This document shows positions 8,874-16,590 of a DNA stretch of 64,000 bases, in pieces. The stretch covers positions 1-64,000 of the forward strand of contig NZ_SDVB01000101.1 in assembly GCF_004137355.1 (NCBI RefSeq), read 5' to 3'. Under the pieces are notes generated by a model, which searched no databases, had not been told where the DNA came from, and saw nothing but the letters and a program-made list of their open reading frames with translations. The DNA comes from Ciceribacter ferrooxidans. Lineage in GTDB: Bacteria > Pseudomonadota > Alphaproteobacteria > Rhizobiales > Rhizobiaceae. The position numbers were made by a program, and so were the translations under genes. Positions within the stretch are counted from its first letter, which is position 1. Each line of letters opens with the position of its first letter.

Positions 8874-9332
8874 TCAGGCCTCCAGACGCTTGGCGGCTTC
8901 GTGAATGCCGGCACGGATTCGGTGGTAGGTGGCGCAGCGACAGAGATTGCCGGTCATGGCAGCGTCGATGTCGTCATCGGTGGGCTTCGGATTGCTGGTC
9001 AGAAGATCGGTGGCGGACATGATCTGGCCCGACTGGCAGTAGCCGCATTGCGGGACATCGAGATCGGCCCACACTGCCTGCACCGTCGTCGCCACTTTGC
9101 CCGAGAGCCCCTCGATCGTCGTTATCTTCGCAGTGCCGACGTCGCCAATCGCCGTCTGGCAGGAGCGCACGGGTGCGCCGTCCATGAGCACCGTGCAGGC
9201 GCCGCATTGCGCCATGCCGCAGCCGAATTTCGTTCCCGTCAGTCCGACGAGGTCGCGGATCGCCCACAGAAGCGGCATGTCCGGTTCGGCATCGAGGTCA
9301 TGCTCGTTGCCGTTGATCGTCAAAGTCACCAT
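8874..9332 (-). CDS. (2Fe-2S)-binding small subunit of molybdenum hydroxylase (IorA-like)
   Basis: A 152-residue electron-transfer subunit. The N-terminal plant-ferredoxin-type domain has the motif CGMAQCGACTVLMDG with a further cysteine in VRSCQTA. The C-terminal domain has CGYCQSGQIM and LCRCATYHRIR for the second 2Fe-2S cluster. The open frame runs back to 9395, but ATG 9332 gives the usual start (MVTLTINGNEH) and has an AGGAGAAC ribosome-binding site directly ahead. It carries no export signal and is presumably carried out with the Tat-tagged large subunit. Candidate AraC sites lie about 125-145 bp upstream. Confidence 0.92.
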   Translation of the reverse strand: MVTLTINGNEHDLDAEPDMPLLWAIRDLVGLTGTKFGCGMAQCGACTVLMDGAPVRSCQTAIGDVGTAKITTIEGLSGKVATTVQAVWADLDVPQCGYCQSGQIMSATDLLTSNPKPTDDDIDAAMTGNLCRCATYHRIRAGIHEAAKRLEA

Positions 9333-9455
9333 GGTGTTCTCCTCGCGTTGTGACTCAGTCACGAAGCATTGGCCACGGCCTCGCCGGGCGGACACTCCTT
9401 GACGTTTGTCATCTCGGCAAGCCTATAAGACGATGCTGATCTTCGGTAGGCAGGA

Positions 9456-9477
9456 TCCTGCCCGATTATTGCCTGAT
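9456..9477 (-). promoter_or_regulatory. candidate AraC-family operator upstream of the iorAB-like operon
   Basis: On the minus strand this 22-bp block reads ATCAGGCAA, TAATCG, GGCAGGA. The same block, with four differences, occurs at 10590-10611 in front of the adjacent araC-type gene. Within it, CAGGATC occurs twice with exactly 21 bp between starts (plus-strand GATCCTG at 9475-9481 and 9454-9460), i.e. two helical turns, the usual geometry for the two HTH motifs of AraC proteins. The second copy overlaps a perfect 14-bp palindrome GGCAGGATCCTGCC (9449-9462). The site lies about 125 bp ahead of the Fe-S subunit start. Confidence 0.6.
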
Positions 9478-9560
9478 CCTGTCGCTCACGCGCGACCACA
9501 CCCACACACCCGCGAAACCGTTCCGCGAACCGCCATCGGCCGCATCCCGTCCGAGTTGCT

Positions 9561-10517
9561 CTATCCGACTGCGCCGCGCCGGCTCGCGCCGTCGGAATTG
9601 AGGATCGCTTTGACATCGCGCAGCGGCGGATGGCCAAACATGCGGCGATACTCCCGGCTGAACTGTGTCGGGCTCTCATAGCCGACCCTGAGTGCCGCAC
9701 TCGCCGCATCGAGCGAACCGGACAGCATCAGTTCGCGCGCATGGTGCAGCCGCAAGTGTTTCTGGAACTGCAGTGGGCTCATGGCAGTCACCGCGCGGAA
9801 ATGATGATGCAGCGTGGAAACGCCCATGTTCGCCATTTCGGCCAGCGCCTCGACGCGAAGCGGCATGGCGTAGTTTTCCTTCAGCCAGGCCACCGCCTTT
9901 GCCACACGGTTGCTGTTCGTTCCCGCCAGCGCAAAGCGCCGGAGCCGTCCCCCCTGCTCGCCCGTGAGGAGGCGGTAGAGGATCTCGTTTTGAATGTGGT
10001 TCGCCATGAACGGTATGTCGCTTGGGGAGTCGACCAGCAAGATCAGTCGCCACAGCGCATCGAAAAGCTCCGGCGTCGCCCTACCCACCACGATGCCACG
10101 GTCGCGTTCGGAGGAGTTCGTCGGATAGAGGTCATGGGTGGTAATCAGACGCCGCAGCGCCTCGAGGTCCAGGCGCAGCTTGGCGGCGACATAAGGCTCC
10201 GCCTTGCTCACCTCGCAGATCTGGCCGGTCATCGGCAGGCCGATCGTGGTGAGAAAGAAGCACGACTCATCGTATACGAGCCTCTCATCGCCGACGCTGA
10301 GGCGTTTGCTCCCCTTGATGATGAGGGAGAGACTGGGTTCATAGACGGTCGAAAAGGGCCCGGTGGTCTCGACGATCCGATAGAGCGTAAGCCCCGGTAT
10401 CTCATGCCGGAAGGTTACGCCGTCCCACGGCAAGCGTGACAGGACGTCGAGTATCCGCAGGCGCGTTGCAGCCGTCCGGGCCTGAATGGTCTCGCTCTCC
10501 AGCAAAATTCCCTCCAT
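9561..10517 (-). CDS. AraC-family transcriptional regulator (AraC_N type)
   Basis: A 318-residue regulator. The N-terminal part (about 1-180) resembles the AraC_N cupin-like domain found in YqhC-type regulators: FRHEIPGLTLYRIVETTGPFS, YEPSLSLIIKGSKRL and FFLTTIGLPMTGQI. The C-terminal about 100 residues contain both AraC helix-turn-helix motifs, with MPLRVEALAEMANMGVSTLHHHF for the first and VGYESPTQFSREYRRMFG for the second. It is followed by the molybdenum hydroxylase genes in the same direction, and near-identical candidate sites lie ahead of both. This suggests it senses the substrate or an aldehyde and controls iorAB as well as itself. Confidence 0.9.
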   Translation of the reverse strand: MEGILLESETIQARTAATRLRILDVLSRLPWDGVTFRHEIPGLTLYRIVETTGPFSTVYEPSLSLIIKGSKRLSVGDERLVYDESCFFLTTIGLPMTGQICEVSKAEPYVAAKLRLDLEALRRLITTHDLYPTNSSERDRGIVVGRATPELFDALWRLILLVDSPSDIPFMANHIQNEILYRLLTGEQGGRLRRFALAGTNSNRVAKAVAWLKENYAMPLRVEALAEMANMGVSTLHHHFRAVTAMSPLQFQKHLRLHHARELMLSGSLDAASAALRVGYESPTQFSREYRRMFGHPPLRDVKAILNSDGASRRGAVG

Positions 10518-10589
10518 CGAACGCCACAGCCGGCTACAGCTATATCAAAGGGATCGCCGGTACTGTCGGATTAATTCGTTTCCCGGAGT

Positions 10590-10611
10590 ATCAGGCAAGA
10601 ATTCGGCAGAA
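10590..10611 (+). promoter_or_regulatory. candidate AraC-family operator upstream of the araC-type gene
   Basis: The plus strand reads ATCAGGCAA, GAATTC, GGCAGAA, agreeing with the block at 9456-9477 (minus strand) at 18 of 22 positions. It lies 73-94 bp upstream of the regulator start codon, in the gap between the inositol phosphatase stop (10713) and the araC start, and points away from the regulator gene. This gap (10518-10712) holds no gene. Confidence 0.55.
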
Positions 10612-10712
10612 ACGAGCAACGGCGAGCACGAGCCCTCCGCCCCGGCGGCGGACGCGGGGTGGGCCTTCATCGGCAAGCGCATTCGATCCGGCCGCGGCCT
10701 CCACCGGAGAGG

Positions 10713-11525
10713 TCAGGCCGCCGGCTGTGCCACCTTCCGCAGGTGTTGAAGAAGATAGGCGTGGGTAGAGGAATTCGCGACGATCAGTATGCCCGATCGT
10801 TCGTAATGCTCTGGCCCCCTCCCCCACCAGTCCGTCACCACTCCGCCTGCCTCCTGAACCAACAGGATGCCGGCCGCCGTGTCGGTAAAGCCGGTCTGCT
10901 CGAAATACCCGGTCAGCCTGCCACAGGCGACGTAGGCGCAGGAATTGGCGGCACTGCCGACCACCCGCACCGCCCCGATGGGCGCGCGGATCGCGTCGAG
11001 GCGGCTATAGGCGCCCGGATGCAATGACAGGTTCGGCGTCGGCAAGCCGGTCCCCACGACCATCTGTGCGACATCCGGATCGTCGCGCATGCGCAACTGC
11101 CGGCCATTGAGATACGCACCGCCACCCGCGACCGCCGTAAACATCTCGTTCGTGACGGGGTTGTAGACAAGACCGCAGACGGTCCTGTCGCCCTGCCGAA
11201 GCGCGATCGTGATCGTATAGTCCAATCCGCTGAGAAAGTTCGTCGTTCCGTCGATGGGATCGACCAGGAACCGATACGTCAAGTCGATACCCTCGACAGG
11301 CGGGAACTCTTCTCCGCTCAGGCTCCAGTCGGGATAGCGCGACAGGAGATGCTGCCGGATCAGCGTCTCCGATTGCTCATCCGCCTCGCTGACGAAGTCG
11401 CCGGGGCCCTTGACGCCGATCTCGAGCGTTTCGCGCCGGTTGAAATAGTCGAGAGTGAGCTCGCCGGCGCGACGGGCGGCGTCTACCATGTCGTCGAGAA
11501 CGGTATTGATGCTGACGCTGGTCAT
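10713..11525 (-). CDS. Inositol monophosphatase family protein
   Basis: A 270-residue sugar-phosphatase-fold enzyme of normal IMPase length. It shows the three metal-site motifs: GEEFPP (usually GEE), DPIDGTTNF (motif DPxDGT) and a C-terminal DTAAGILLVQEAGGVVTDWWG (motif WDxAAGxxxxxEAGG). In the last motif the usual WD is TD, but the metal-binding Asp is kept. Such enzymes remove phosphate from myo-inositol phosphates and sometimes from PAP or fructose-1,6-bisphosphate. It overlaps the phosphodiesterase gene by 4 bp and is the last gene of an ABC operon, so its likely role is to dephosphorylate a product released from the imported compound. Confidence 0.88.
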   Translation of the reverse strand: MTSVSINTVLDDMVDAARRAGELTLDYFNRRETLEIGVKGPGDFVSEADEQSETLIRQHLLSRYPDWSLSGEEFPPVEGIDLTYRFLVDPIDGTTNFLSGLDYTITIALRQGDRTVCGLVYNPVTNEMFTAVAGGGAYLNGRQLRMRDDPDVAQMVVGTGLPTPNLSLHPGAYSRLDAIRAPIGAVRVVGSAANSCAYVACGRLTGYFEQTGFTDTAAGILLVQEAGGVVTDWWGRGPEHYERSGILIVANSSTHAYLLQHLRKVAQPAA

Positions 11526-12355
11526 GTCATCGCTCCTGCCAATCCTTCAGGATCATCCGTGGTGATCTGATCGACCCGGAGCGCCAGAAGACGGCGGGTG
11601 GCGGCAATGGTGTCGTCACAGACGTTCCGGATGGTCCAGGCATCCACCCGCCGGCCGTCGGCATGGATCGCACCGACGATGTCGACGCCTCGACCGTCCG
11701 CGGCGAGAATGAGCTCGTAGTCGAGGTAAATGATTGCCGCCGTCGGCGCGGTCCGCAGTGCCCTCGCAACAAACTCCGCGAAATCCTCTGCGGTCTTCAA
11801 GGTGTCCAGAACGCCCGGGTAAGTGGGGTCGTAGCCGGTGCCGAGCGACGGCGTCTGCGCAGCAAGTGCGGAAATGGCCGCGGCATCGCCACCCGAGAGA
11901 ATCATGTGACCCGCGACAGGTCCGACAGCGCGCCCGAAATTGGCGATGGTGCGCCCGTCGAGGCGGGAGAAGTCCTCCTTGAAGTCGAGTTGCAGGAGAG
12001 CATCGGGATGGGCCGGATTCTCGGCGAGCAGACGGCACAGGTCCTCGAGCAACATCACCCGGTCGTTGATCGGCGCACCATCGTTTCCCCGCAGGCGCAG
12101 TCCGCGCAGTTCATCGGCGGAGGTTTCTCCGACGGGCCCGCTGCCGGTGGTGCTGCGATCGAGATGCAGGTCATGCAGGATCGCGCATCCGTGGTCGGCG
12201 TGGACAACCAGGTCGACCTCGACACTCGCACCGAGGCGCATGGCTTCGAGAATACGTGTCGCGGTGAACTCCGGGTCCGAAACCGTGCGCCGCGCGCGAT
12301 GCCATTTCAGCCATGTGCGGTGGCCAGCGGACTCCAGATAGAGGGGATCACGCAT
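11522..12355 (-). CDS. Glycerophosphodiester phosphodiesterase family protein
   Basis: A 277-residue TIM-barrel phosphodiesterase of the GDPD family. The recognisable block is GASVEVDLVVHADHGCAILH followed by DLHLDRSTTGSGP, which contains the ExD metal pair and the catalytic HD of the family. The family's opening HRG triplet appears as HRT (in SAGHRTWLKWHR), a departure that may alter chemistry or specificity. No signal peptide is seen, so it acts in the cytoplasm on imported substrate. ATG 12355 overlaps the end of the ATPase gene by 8 bp and is preferred over the longer open frame back to 12562, which lies wholly inside the ATPase gene. Expected reaction: cleavage of a glycerophospho-alcohol into glycerol (or glycerol 3-phosphate) and the partner alcohol (or its phosphate). 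Confidence 0.8.
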   Translation of the reverse strand: MRDPLYLESAGHRTWLKWHRARRTVSDPEFTATRILEAMRLGASVEVDLVVHADHGCAILHDLHLDRSTTGSGPVGETSADELRGLRLRGNDGAPINDRVMLLEDLCRLLAENPAHPDALLQLDFKEDFSRLDGRTIANFGRAVGPVAGHMILSGGDAAAISALAAQTPSLGTGYDPTYPGVLDTLKTAEDFAEFVARALRTAPTAAIIYLDYELILAADGRGVDIVGAIHADGRRVDAWTIRNVCDDTIAATRRLLALRVDQITTDDPEGLAGAMT

Positions 12356-13394
12356 CGGCGGATGTCCGGTAGAGTTGGCGATCGTCACGGAAGAGAGCGA
12401 AGGCGCGGGGCCGAAGATCCACGCTCTGCCCCGCCCCGAAATGGTCCGGCTCCGGCACCATGGCCTTGAGGCGCGTACCATCGGCAAGCTGGAGGTCGAC
12501 CAGGCCATGCGTACCGAAATCGGTGACACGATGGACGGTTGCCGGGCCCGGATCACAGGCAATGAGACCGAGTGCCTCCGGGCGTATGGCGAGCGTAGCC
12601 CGTCCGTCGCTCACCGGAACCGGAACGCTGAGATTGTCATGCATGAACCGCCCCTTCTCGACGACGCCCTCGACGAAATTCATCGTGCCGATGAAGCCGG
12701 CGACGAACGGGGTCTGCGGGTCGCGGTAGATGACCTCCGGTCGATCGGCCTGTTCGGTGCGGCCGTTTCGCATCACGACGATCCTGTCGGCCATGGAAAG
12801 AGCCTCGTCCTGCCCGTGGGTAACGAAAAGCGTCGTGATCTTCAGTCGCTGCTGGATATCGCGTACCTCCTCCCGCAGACGCTCACGCAGATGCTGGTCG
12901 AGGCTGGCGAAAGGTTCGTCGAGCAAGAGTATCTTCGGCTCCAGCACGAGCGATCGCGCAAGCGCGACGCGCTGCTGTTGTCCGCCGGAGAGTTGGTTCG
13001 TCATCCGGCGACCGTAGCCGGCAAGTCCCACAAGTTCGAGCACGGCCTCGACCTTGTCCCTGATCTCATTCGCGGGCAGGCCACGCAGTCTCAGGCCGAA
13101 GGCGAGGTTCTTGTAGACGTTCATATGGGTCCACAGCGCGTGGCTCTGGAAGACCATGCCGGTCGGACGACGGTTCGGCGGAACGTGCGTGACCTCTTCA
13201 TCGTCGATCGAGACCACGCCCGCCGTGGGGCGCTCGAACCCTCCGATCATGCGGAGGACCGTCGACTTGCCCGACCCGGATGGCCCGAGAAGACAAACGA
13301 GTTCGCCGGACGCCACGTCGAGAGAGAAGTCGTCGACGGCGACCGTCCCGCCCGGAAACACCTTCGATATGCCGCGAATACTGAGAAGAGACAT
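12348..13394 (-). CDS. ABC transporter ATP-binding protein (FbpC/PotA-like)
   Basis: A 348-residue ATPase. Walker A is GPSGSGKST, the Q-loop is VFQSHALWTHM, the signature is LSGGQQQRVALARS, Walker B is ILLLDEPFASLDQHLRE and the switch histidine is in FVTHGQDEA. The C-terminal TOBE domain (LAIRPEALGLIA) is present. Family relatives energise importers for ferric iron, polyamines, phosphonates and hexose phosphates (the AfuC group), which fits the phosphate-ester enzymes encoded next. It lies 26 bp after the preceding permease gene. Confidence 0.9.
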   Translation of the reverse strand: MSLLSIRGISKVFPGGTVAVDDFSLDVASGELVCLLGPSGSGKSTVLRMIGGFERPTAGVVSIDDEEVTHVPPNRRPTGMVFQSHALWTHMNVYKNLAFGLRLRGLPANEIRDKVEAVLELVGLAGYGRRMTNQLSGGQQQRVALARSLVLEPKILLLDEPFASLDQHLRERLREEVRDIQQRLKITTLFVTHGQDEALSMADRIVVMRNGRTEQADRPEVIYRDPQTPFVAGFIGTMNFVEGVVEKGRFMHDNLSVPVPVSDGRATLAIRPEALGLIACDPGPATVHRVTDFGTHGLVDLQLADGTRLKAMVPEPDHFGAGQSVDLRPRAFALFRDDRQLYRTSADA

Positions 13395-13420
13395 GTGCTG
13401 GCTTCCTGAAATTCGATCTG

Positions 13421-14245
13421 TCAGCCGCCGAAGCCGCGGGCAAAGGACGCACCCCCGATGACCCGGCGAGCGAATGTGAGAGCGACGAAGGACGGGACCC
13501 AGAGCATGACCGAAAGCACAGCGCCGTACTGGATCACCATCTGATTGTTGATGAAGCTGATCATCAGGACCGGCATGGTGCGGATGCCGGGAGCCCCGAT
13601 CAACCAGGCGCCTTCGGTCTCGTAGAAGGTACTGACGAACGTCAAAAGAAGCGCCGCCGCAATCGTAGGAGCCGCCTGCGGCAAGGTGATCGACCAGAAG
13701 ACCCGCAGCGGTCCGGCGCCGACGTCGCGGGCGGCCTCCTCCATGCGTCTGTCCACCGCCTGAAAGGCCGCCACGGGGATCCAGATCATGAACATCAGCG
13801 TGCTCACCAGTTGGATCAGGGCCACGCCCCAGAACGTGCCGATCAGGCCGAGTTGCAGGAAGATGGCGGCAATCGCGACCAGCAAGCCGAACTTCGGAAA
13901 CGCATGGCCGGCCAAGAACGAAAAGAAGAGCAGGTCGCGCCCCGGAAAACGCAGCCGCGCGAAGGCGTAGGCTGCGGGCAGGCAGATCACCGCCGAGACG
14001 AGGGTGACGAACGTCGACAGCCCGAGGCTCAGTCTGAGGGCACTCCAGACGTCGGAGCGGCTGAGCGTCTGCTCCCAGAACCGCAACCCAAACTGCTGCG
14101 GAACGATGCTCGGGTAGCGCCAGACCTCGGTGAAGGCCCAGACCCCGACGACGAGAAGCGGCATCACCACGGCGATCGTGAGAAGGAAGGCCAGCAGGAG
14201 GCCGGTTACGTCCCTTGGGCGCCAGATGGAAGAAGACCTCGGCAT
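13421..14245 (-). CDS. ABC transporter permease (PotC/PhnV-like)
   Basis: A 274-residue inner-membrane protein with about six spans, the first being GLLLAFLLTIAVVMPLLVVG. The EAA loop is EEAARDVGAGPLRVFWSITL followed by PQAAPTI. Start chosen at ATG 14245 (MPRSSS), preceded by GGAAGGTGAG that overlaps the stop of the upstream permease gene; the alternative at 14275 would overlap that gene by 23 bp. It pairs with the next permease to form the channel. Confidence 0.87.
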   Translation of the reverse strand: MPRSSSIWRPRDVTGLLLAFLLTIAVVMPLLVVGVWAFTEVWRYPSIVPQQFGLRFWEQTLSRSDVWSALRLSLGLSTFVTLVSAVICLPAAYAFARLRFPGRDLLFFSFLAGHAFPKFGLLVAIAAIFLQLGLIGTFWGVALIQLVSTLMFMIWIPVAAFQAVDRRMEEAARDVGAGPLRVFWSITLPQAAPTIAAALLLTFVSTFYETEGAWLIGAPGIRTMPVLMISFINNQMVIQYGAVLSVMLWVPSFVALTFARRVIGGASFARGFGG

Positions 14246-14252
14246 GTGGCGC

Positions 14253-15131
14253 TCACCTTCCCCGGTTGCGGGCAACAGACCGCACGTAAAACAGCCCGAA
14301 GGCGATACAGAAGCAAAAGGTAACGACGGCCTGGGTGATGGCTGCGATCGGATCGTTGACGTCGCGGAACGTCCTTTGCATGAACGGTCCCATCATCTCC
14401 GGGGAGGCCGGACCGAGCAGGTACGGCAACGTGAAGGCCGAGAAGATGCCGAGGACGGAGAACGACAATGCCACGAGGATGGAATTGGAGATCTGCGGCA
14501 GAACGATATGCCAGAACACCTGCAACCGATTGGCACCGACGTCGCGCGCGGCCTCGACGGCCATGTTGCTGACGGAGCCGAGGCCGGCGAGAAGGATGAG
14601 GACGGTCAGCGGAATGTTGTCCCATACGAGACCGATCACCGGCCCCCAGGGCGTGAGATAGGGCGTTCGAATCTTCGGCAGCCCGACGCCGTTGAGCAGC
14701 AGATCGACCATGCCGTTCGGACCGAGGACGCGAATGAAGGCATAGGCGAGAATGATCGACGGCACGAACATCGGCAGGATCGCGAGCGCCTGTACGTAGA
14801 CAGCGATCTTCCCGTCGGCGAAGCGGAGGTAAAGCGCGATCGGAAGGCAGACGATCAGCAGCAGGATGGCACAGACGCCGGTGGTCCACAGCGTCAGATA
14901 TAGATTGTTGAGGCTGTAGGCATCACTGAAGAAGAAGGCGTAGGTCGACAGGTCGACCCCCATCCCGCCATCGCTTCGCGGCCGCCAGATCGTACGCAGG
15001 ATGGCGCTCACGATCGGCCAAATGACCAGCCAGCAAACGAGGAAGACGGGGACGGCGACGAGCAGGAGACCGACCGGCCTCCTGCCCTCGCCCGCCTCGA
15101 TCGGCATCGATGAGGACACGGCCGCGCTCAC
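14253..15131 (-). CDS. ABC transporter permease (PotB/PhnU-like)
   Basis: A 292-residue inner-membrane protein. Spans include GLLLVAVPVFLVCWLVIWPI at residues 20-39 and further hydrophobic blocks, with the EAA loop VEAARDVGANRLQVFWHIVL followed by PQISNSI. Its start overlaps the stop of the binding-protein gene by 4 bp (ATGA), so unlike the other two importers in the window there is no spacer hairpin after the binding protein. Confidence 0.88.
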   Translation of the reverse strand: MSAAVSSSMPIEAGEGRRPVGLLLVAVPVFLVCWLVIWPIVSAILRTIWRPRSDGGMGVDLSTYAFFFSDAYSLNNLYLTLWTTGVCAILLLIVCLPIALYLRFADGKIAVYVQALAILPMFVPSIILAYAFIRVLGPNGMVDLLLNGVGLPKIRTPYLTPWGPVIGLVWDNIPLTVLILLAGLGSVSNMAVEAARDVGANRLQVFWHIVLPQISNSILVALSFSVLGIFSAFTLPYLLGPASPEMMGPFMQRTFRDVNDPIAAITQAVVTFCFCIAFGLFYVRSVARNRGR

Positions 15132-16279
15132 GACTTCCGGTCGATATTCGGTGCGACGTTGCGATACCAGCCGTCGTTGACGGCGGCTTCCCAGGCGCCC
15201 GCAGGGAAGGTCGGGATTGTGGTGGGAATGATGTCGGCGAACTTTTCGCGCAGTTCGGCCGAGACGTAGTCCCAGCTCACGCCGGGGAAGCCGCCGAGTT
15301 CGGTCAGGATCGCACTCTGGATTTCTTCGGTCAGGACAAAGTCGGCGAGCTTGAGTGCCGCATCACGGTTCTTGCCGTTGCTGAGCACGACGGCACGGGA
15401 GAAGCCGCCGCACAAGGCGAGGTCCCGGAGCTGAACCATCCCGGTCGTTTCCGGCAGGACGCCCTGGCTGATTGCCTGAAGGACCTGGTCCGACCAGACG
15501 GGAGTCATCGTCACGACGCCCTGCGCCAGGAGCTGGATCGACTGGGTGTTTCCGGAGGAATACGCACCGCCGTCATAGAGAGCCGGCGCGATGTCTTTCA
15601 GGAGATCCCACGCCTTGCCGAGCGCCTCGTTGGCGAAGGCTTCCGTATAGTTGTCGACGGTGAAGGCCTTCGGATCGAGACCATTGACCTGATGGATAGC
15701 GCGGCGCACGAAATTGCCGCCGGAGCCGCCCTTGTCCGGGCGGTTGTAAACGAACTGGCCGGGATTGGCCTTGATCCACGTTACCAGATCGTCCCAGGTC
15801 TTCGGCACGTCGGCGGGTGACAGCTTCGTCGTATCATAGGCCAGCAGAACCTGCGAACCGCGATAAGGCAGGCTGTACTCGCTGTCGATGGCGAGCGGGT
15901 TGACCTTGGAGTAATTGGAAAGGCCGGCATCCTTCATGTTCACATAGAGGCCGGCTTCGATCGCGCCTTTGGGCAGACGCGGATCGGCATGTTCGAAGTA
16001 GTCGGCCTGGGGATCCGTGTTCGTCTGCATCGCCGCAATCGCGCGCTCGGCAATGGACTGAATGCCGGCATTGTCGCCCGCGTCGACCAGATTGAGCTTG
16101 GTGCCCGCATACGCCGCTTCGAAAGCCGGCTTTACGGTGTTCGTCCAGAAATCGAGGATGTTGTTGTCCGAACCGGTGTACCAGTCGATCTGGCCCTCGG
16201 CCGCAAACGACATACGCGGCAGGAGCATCATGCCGGCGACGGAACCGGCTGTAGAGATCAAAAAGACGCGACGCTTCAT
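15128..16279 (-). CDS. ABC transporter substrate-binding protein (Fe3+/polyamine/sugar-phosphate type)
   Basis: A 383-residue periplasmic protein with a twin-arginine-like leader (KRRVFLISTAGSVAGMMLLP, cut after FAA). The mature part starts EGQIDWYTGSD and has family features such as GIQSIAERAIAAMQTNTDPQ, LLAYDTTKLSPADVPKTWDD and FVYNRPDKGGSGGNF. Three ATGs lie in tandem (16285, 16282, 16279). A GGGAG block abuts the first, so the third gives the best spacing and is used here. Two LacI-type palindromes lie about 210-300 bp upstream. The same fold is used for iron, putrescine, phosphonate and hexose-phosphate binding; the operon's enzymes favour a phosphodiester or phosphorylated polyol. Confidence 0.87.
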   Translation of the reverse strand: MKRRVFLISTAGSVAGMMLLPRMSFAAEGQIDWYTGSDNNILDFWTNTVKPAFEAAYAGTKLNLVDAGDNAGIQSIAERAIAAMQTNTDPQADYFEHADPRLPKGAIEAGLYVNMKDAGLSNYSKVNPLAIDSEYSLPYRGSQVLLAYDTTKLSPADVPKTWDDLVTWIKANPGQFVYNRPDKGGSGGNFVRRAIHQVNGLDPKAFTVDNYTEAFANEALGKAWDLLKDIAPALYDGGAYSSGNTQSIQLLAQGVVTMTPVWSDQVLQAISQGVLPETTGMVQLRDLALCGGFSRAVVLSNGKNRDAALKLADFVLTEEIQSAILTELGGFPGVSWDYVSAELREKFADIIPTTIPTFPAGAWEAAVNDGWYRNVAPNIDRKS

Positions 16280-16487
16280 CATCATCTCCCTAGTGTTCGG
16301 CCGGGCAAGGGCACGCGGCGCTTGGCGCCGGCCACGGGTATGGGAGACGACCGGCTGTCGACTGGCGAACATGGACCGGCTACCGTCCGCCACCTCCCAG
16401 AACGCTTCCCTAACCTCCAGTGGAGGAGCGGAAACACCGCAAGCATCACCAGCCCGATCGTATACGGCGACGTGGCCGGAGGGCTTG

Positions 16488-16503
16488 TTGCACACTATTG
16501 CAA
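16488..16503. promoter_or_regulatory. candidate LacI-type operator O1
   Basis: TTGCACACTATTGCAA, with the outer five bases of each end (TTGCA/TGCAA) perfectly inverted. It lies about 210 bp upstream of the binding-protein start and exactly 80 bp from a second, near-identical site. The 16280-16590 stretch between the LacI gene and the operon has no gene; these two sites are its main feature. Confidence 0.6.
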
Positions 16504-16567
16504 CAATACCCGCCCGAGGCAACAGATGCCTATATGGCGAACGCAAAGCTTTGATGACAGAAGTTCG

Positions 16568-16583
16568 TTGCACACATGTGCAA
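16568..16583. promoter_or_regulatory. candidate LacI-type operator O2
   Basis: TTGCACACATGTGCAA has seven-base arms TTGCACA/TGTGCAA around CA. It begins 8 bp beyond the stop codon of the LacI-type gene (16591) and shares its first eight bases, TTGCACAC, with the site at 16488. The 80-bp (about 7.6 turns) separation could allow looping by a tetramer or side-by-side repression. Confidence 0.65.
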
Positions 16584-16590
16584 ACGCCAA

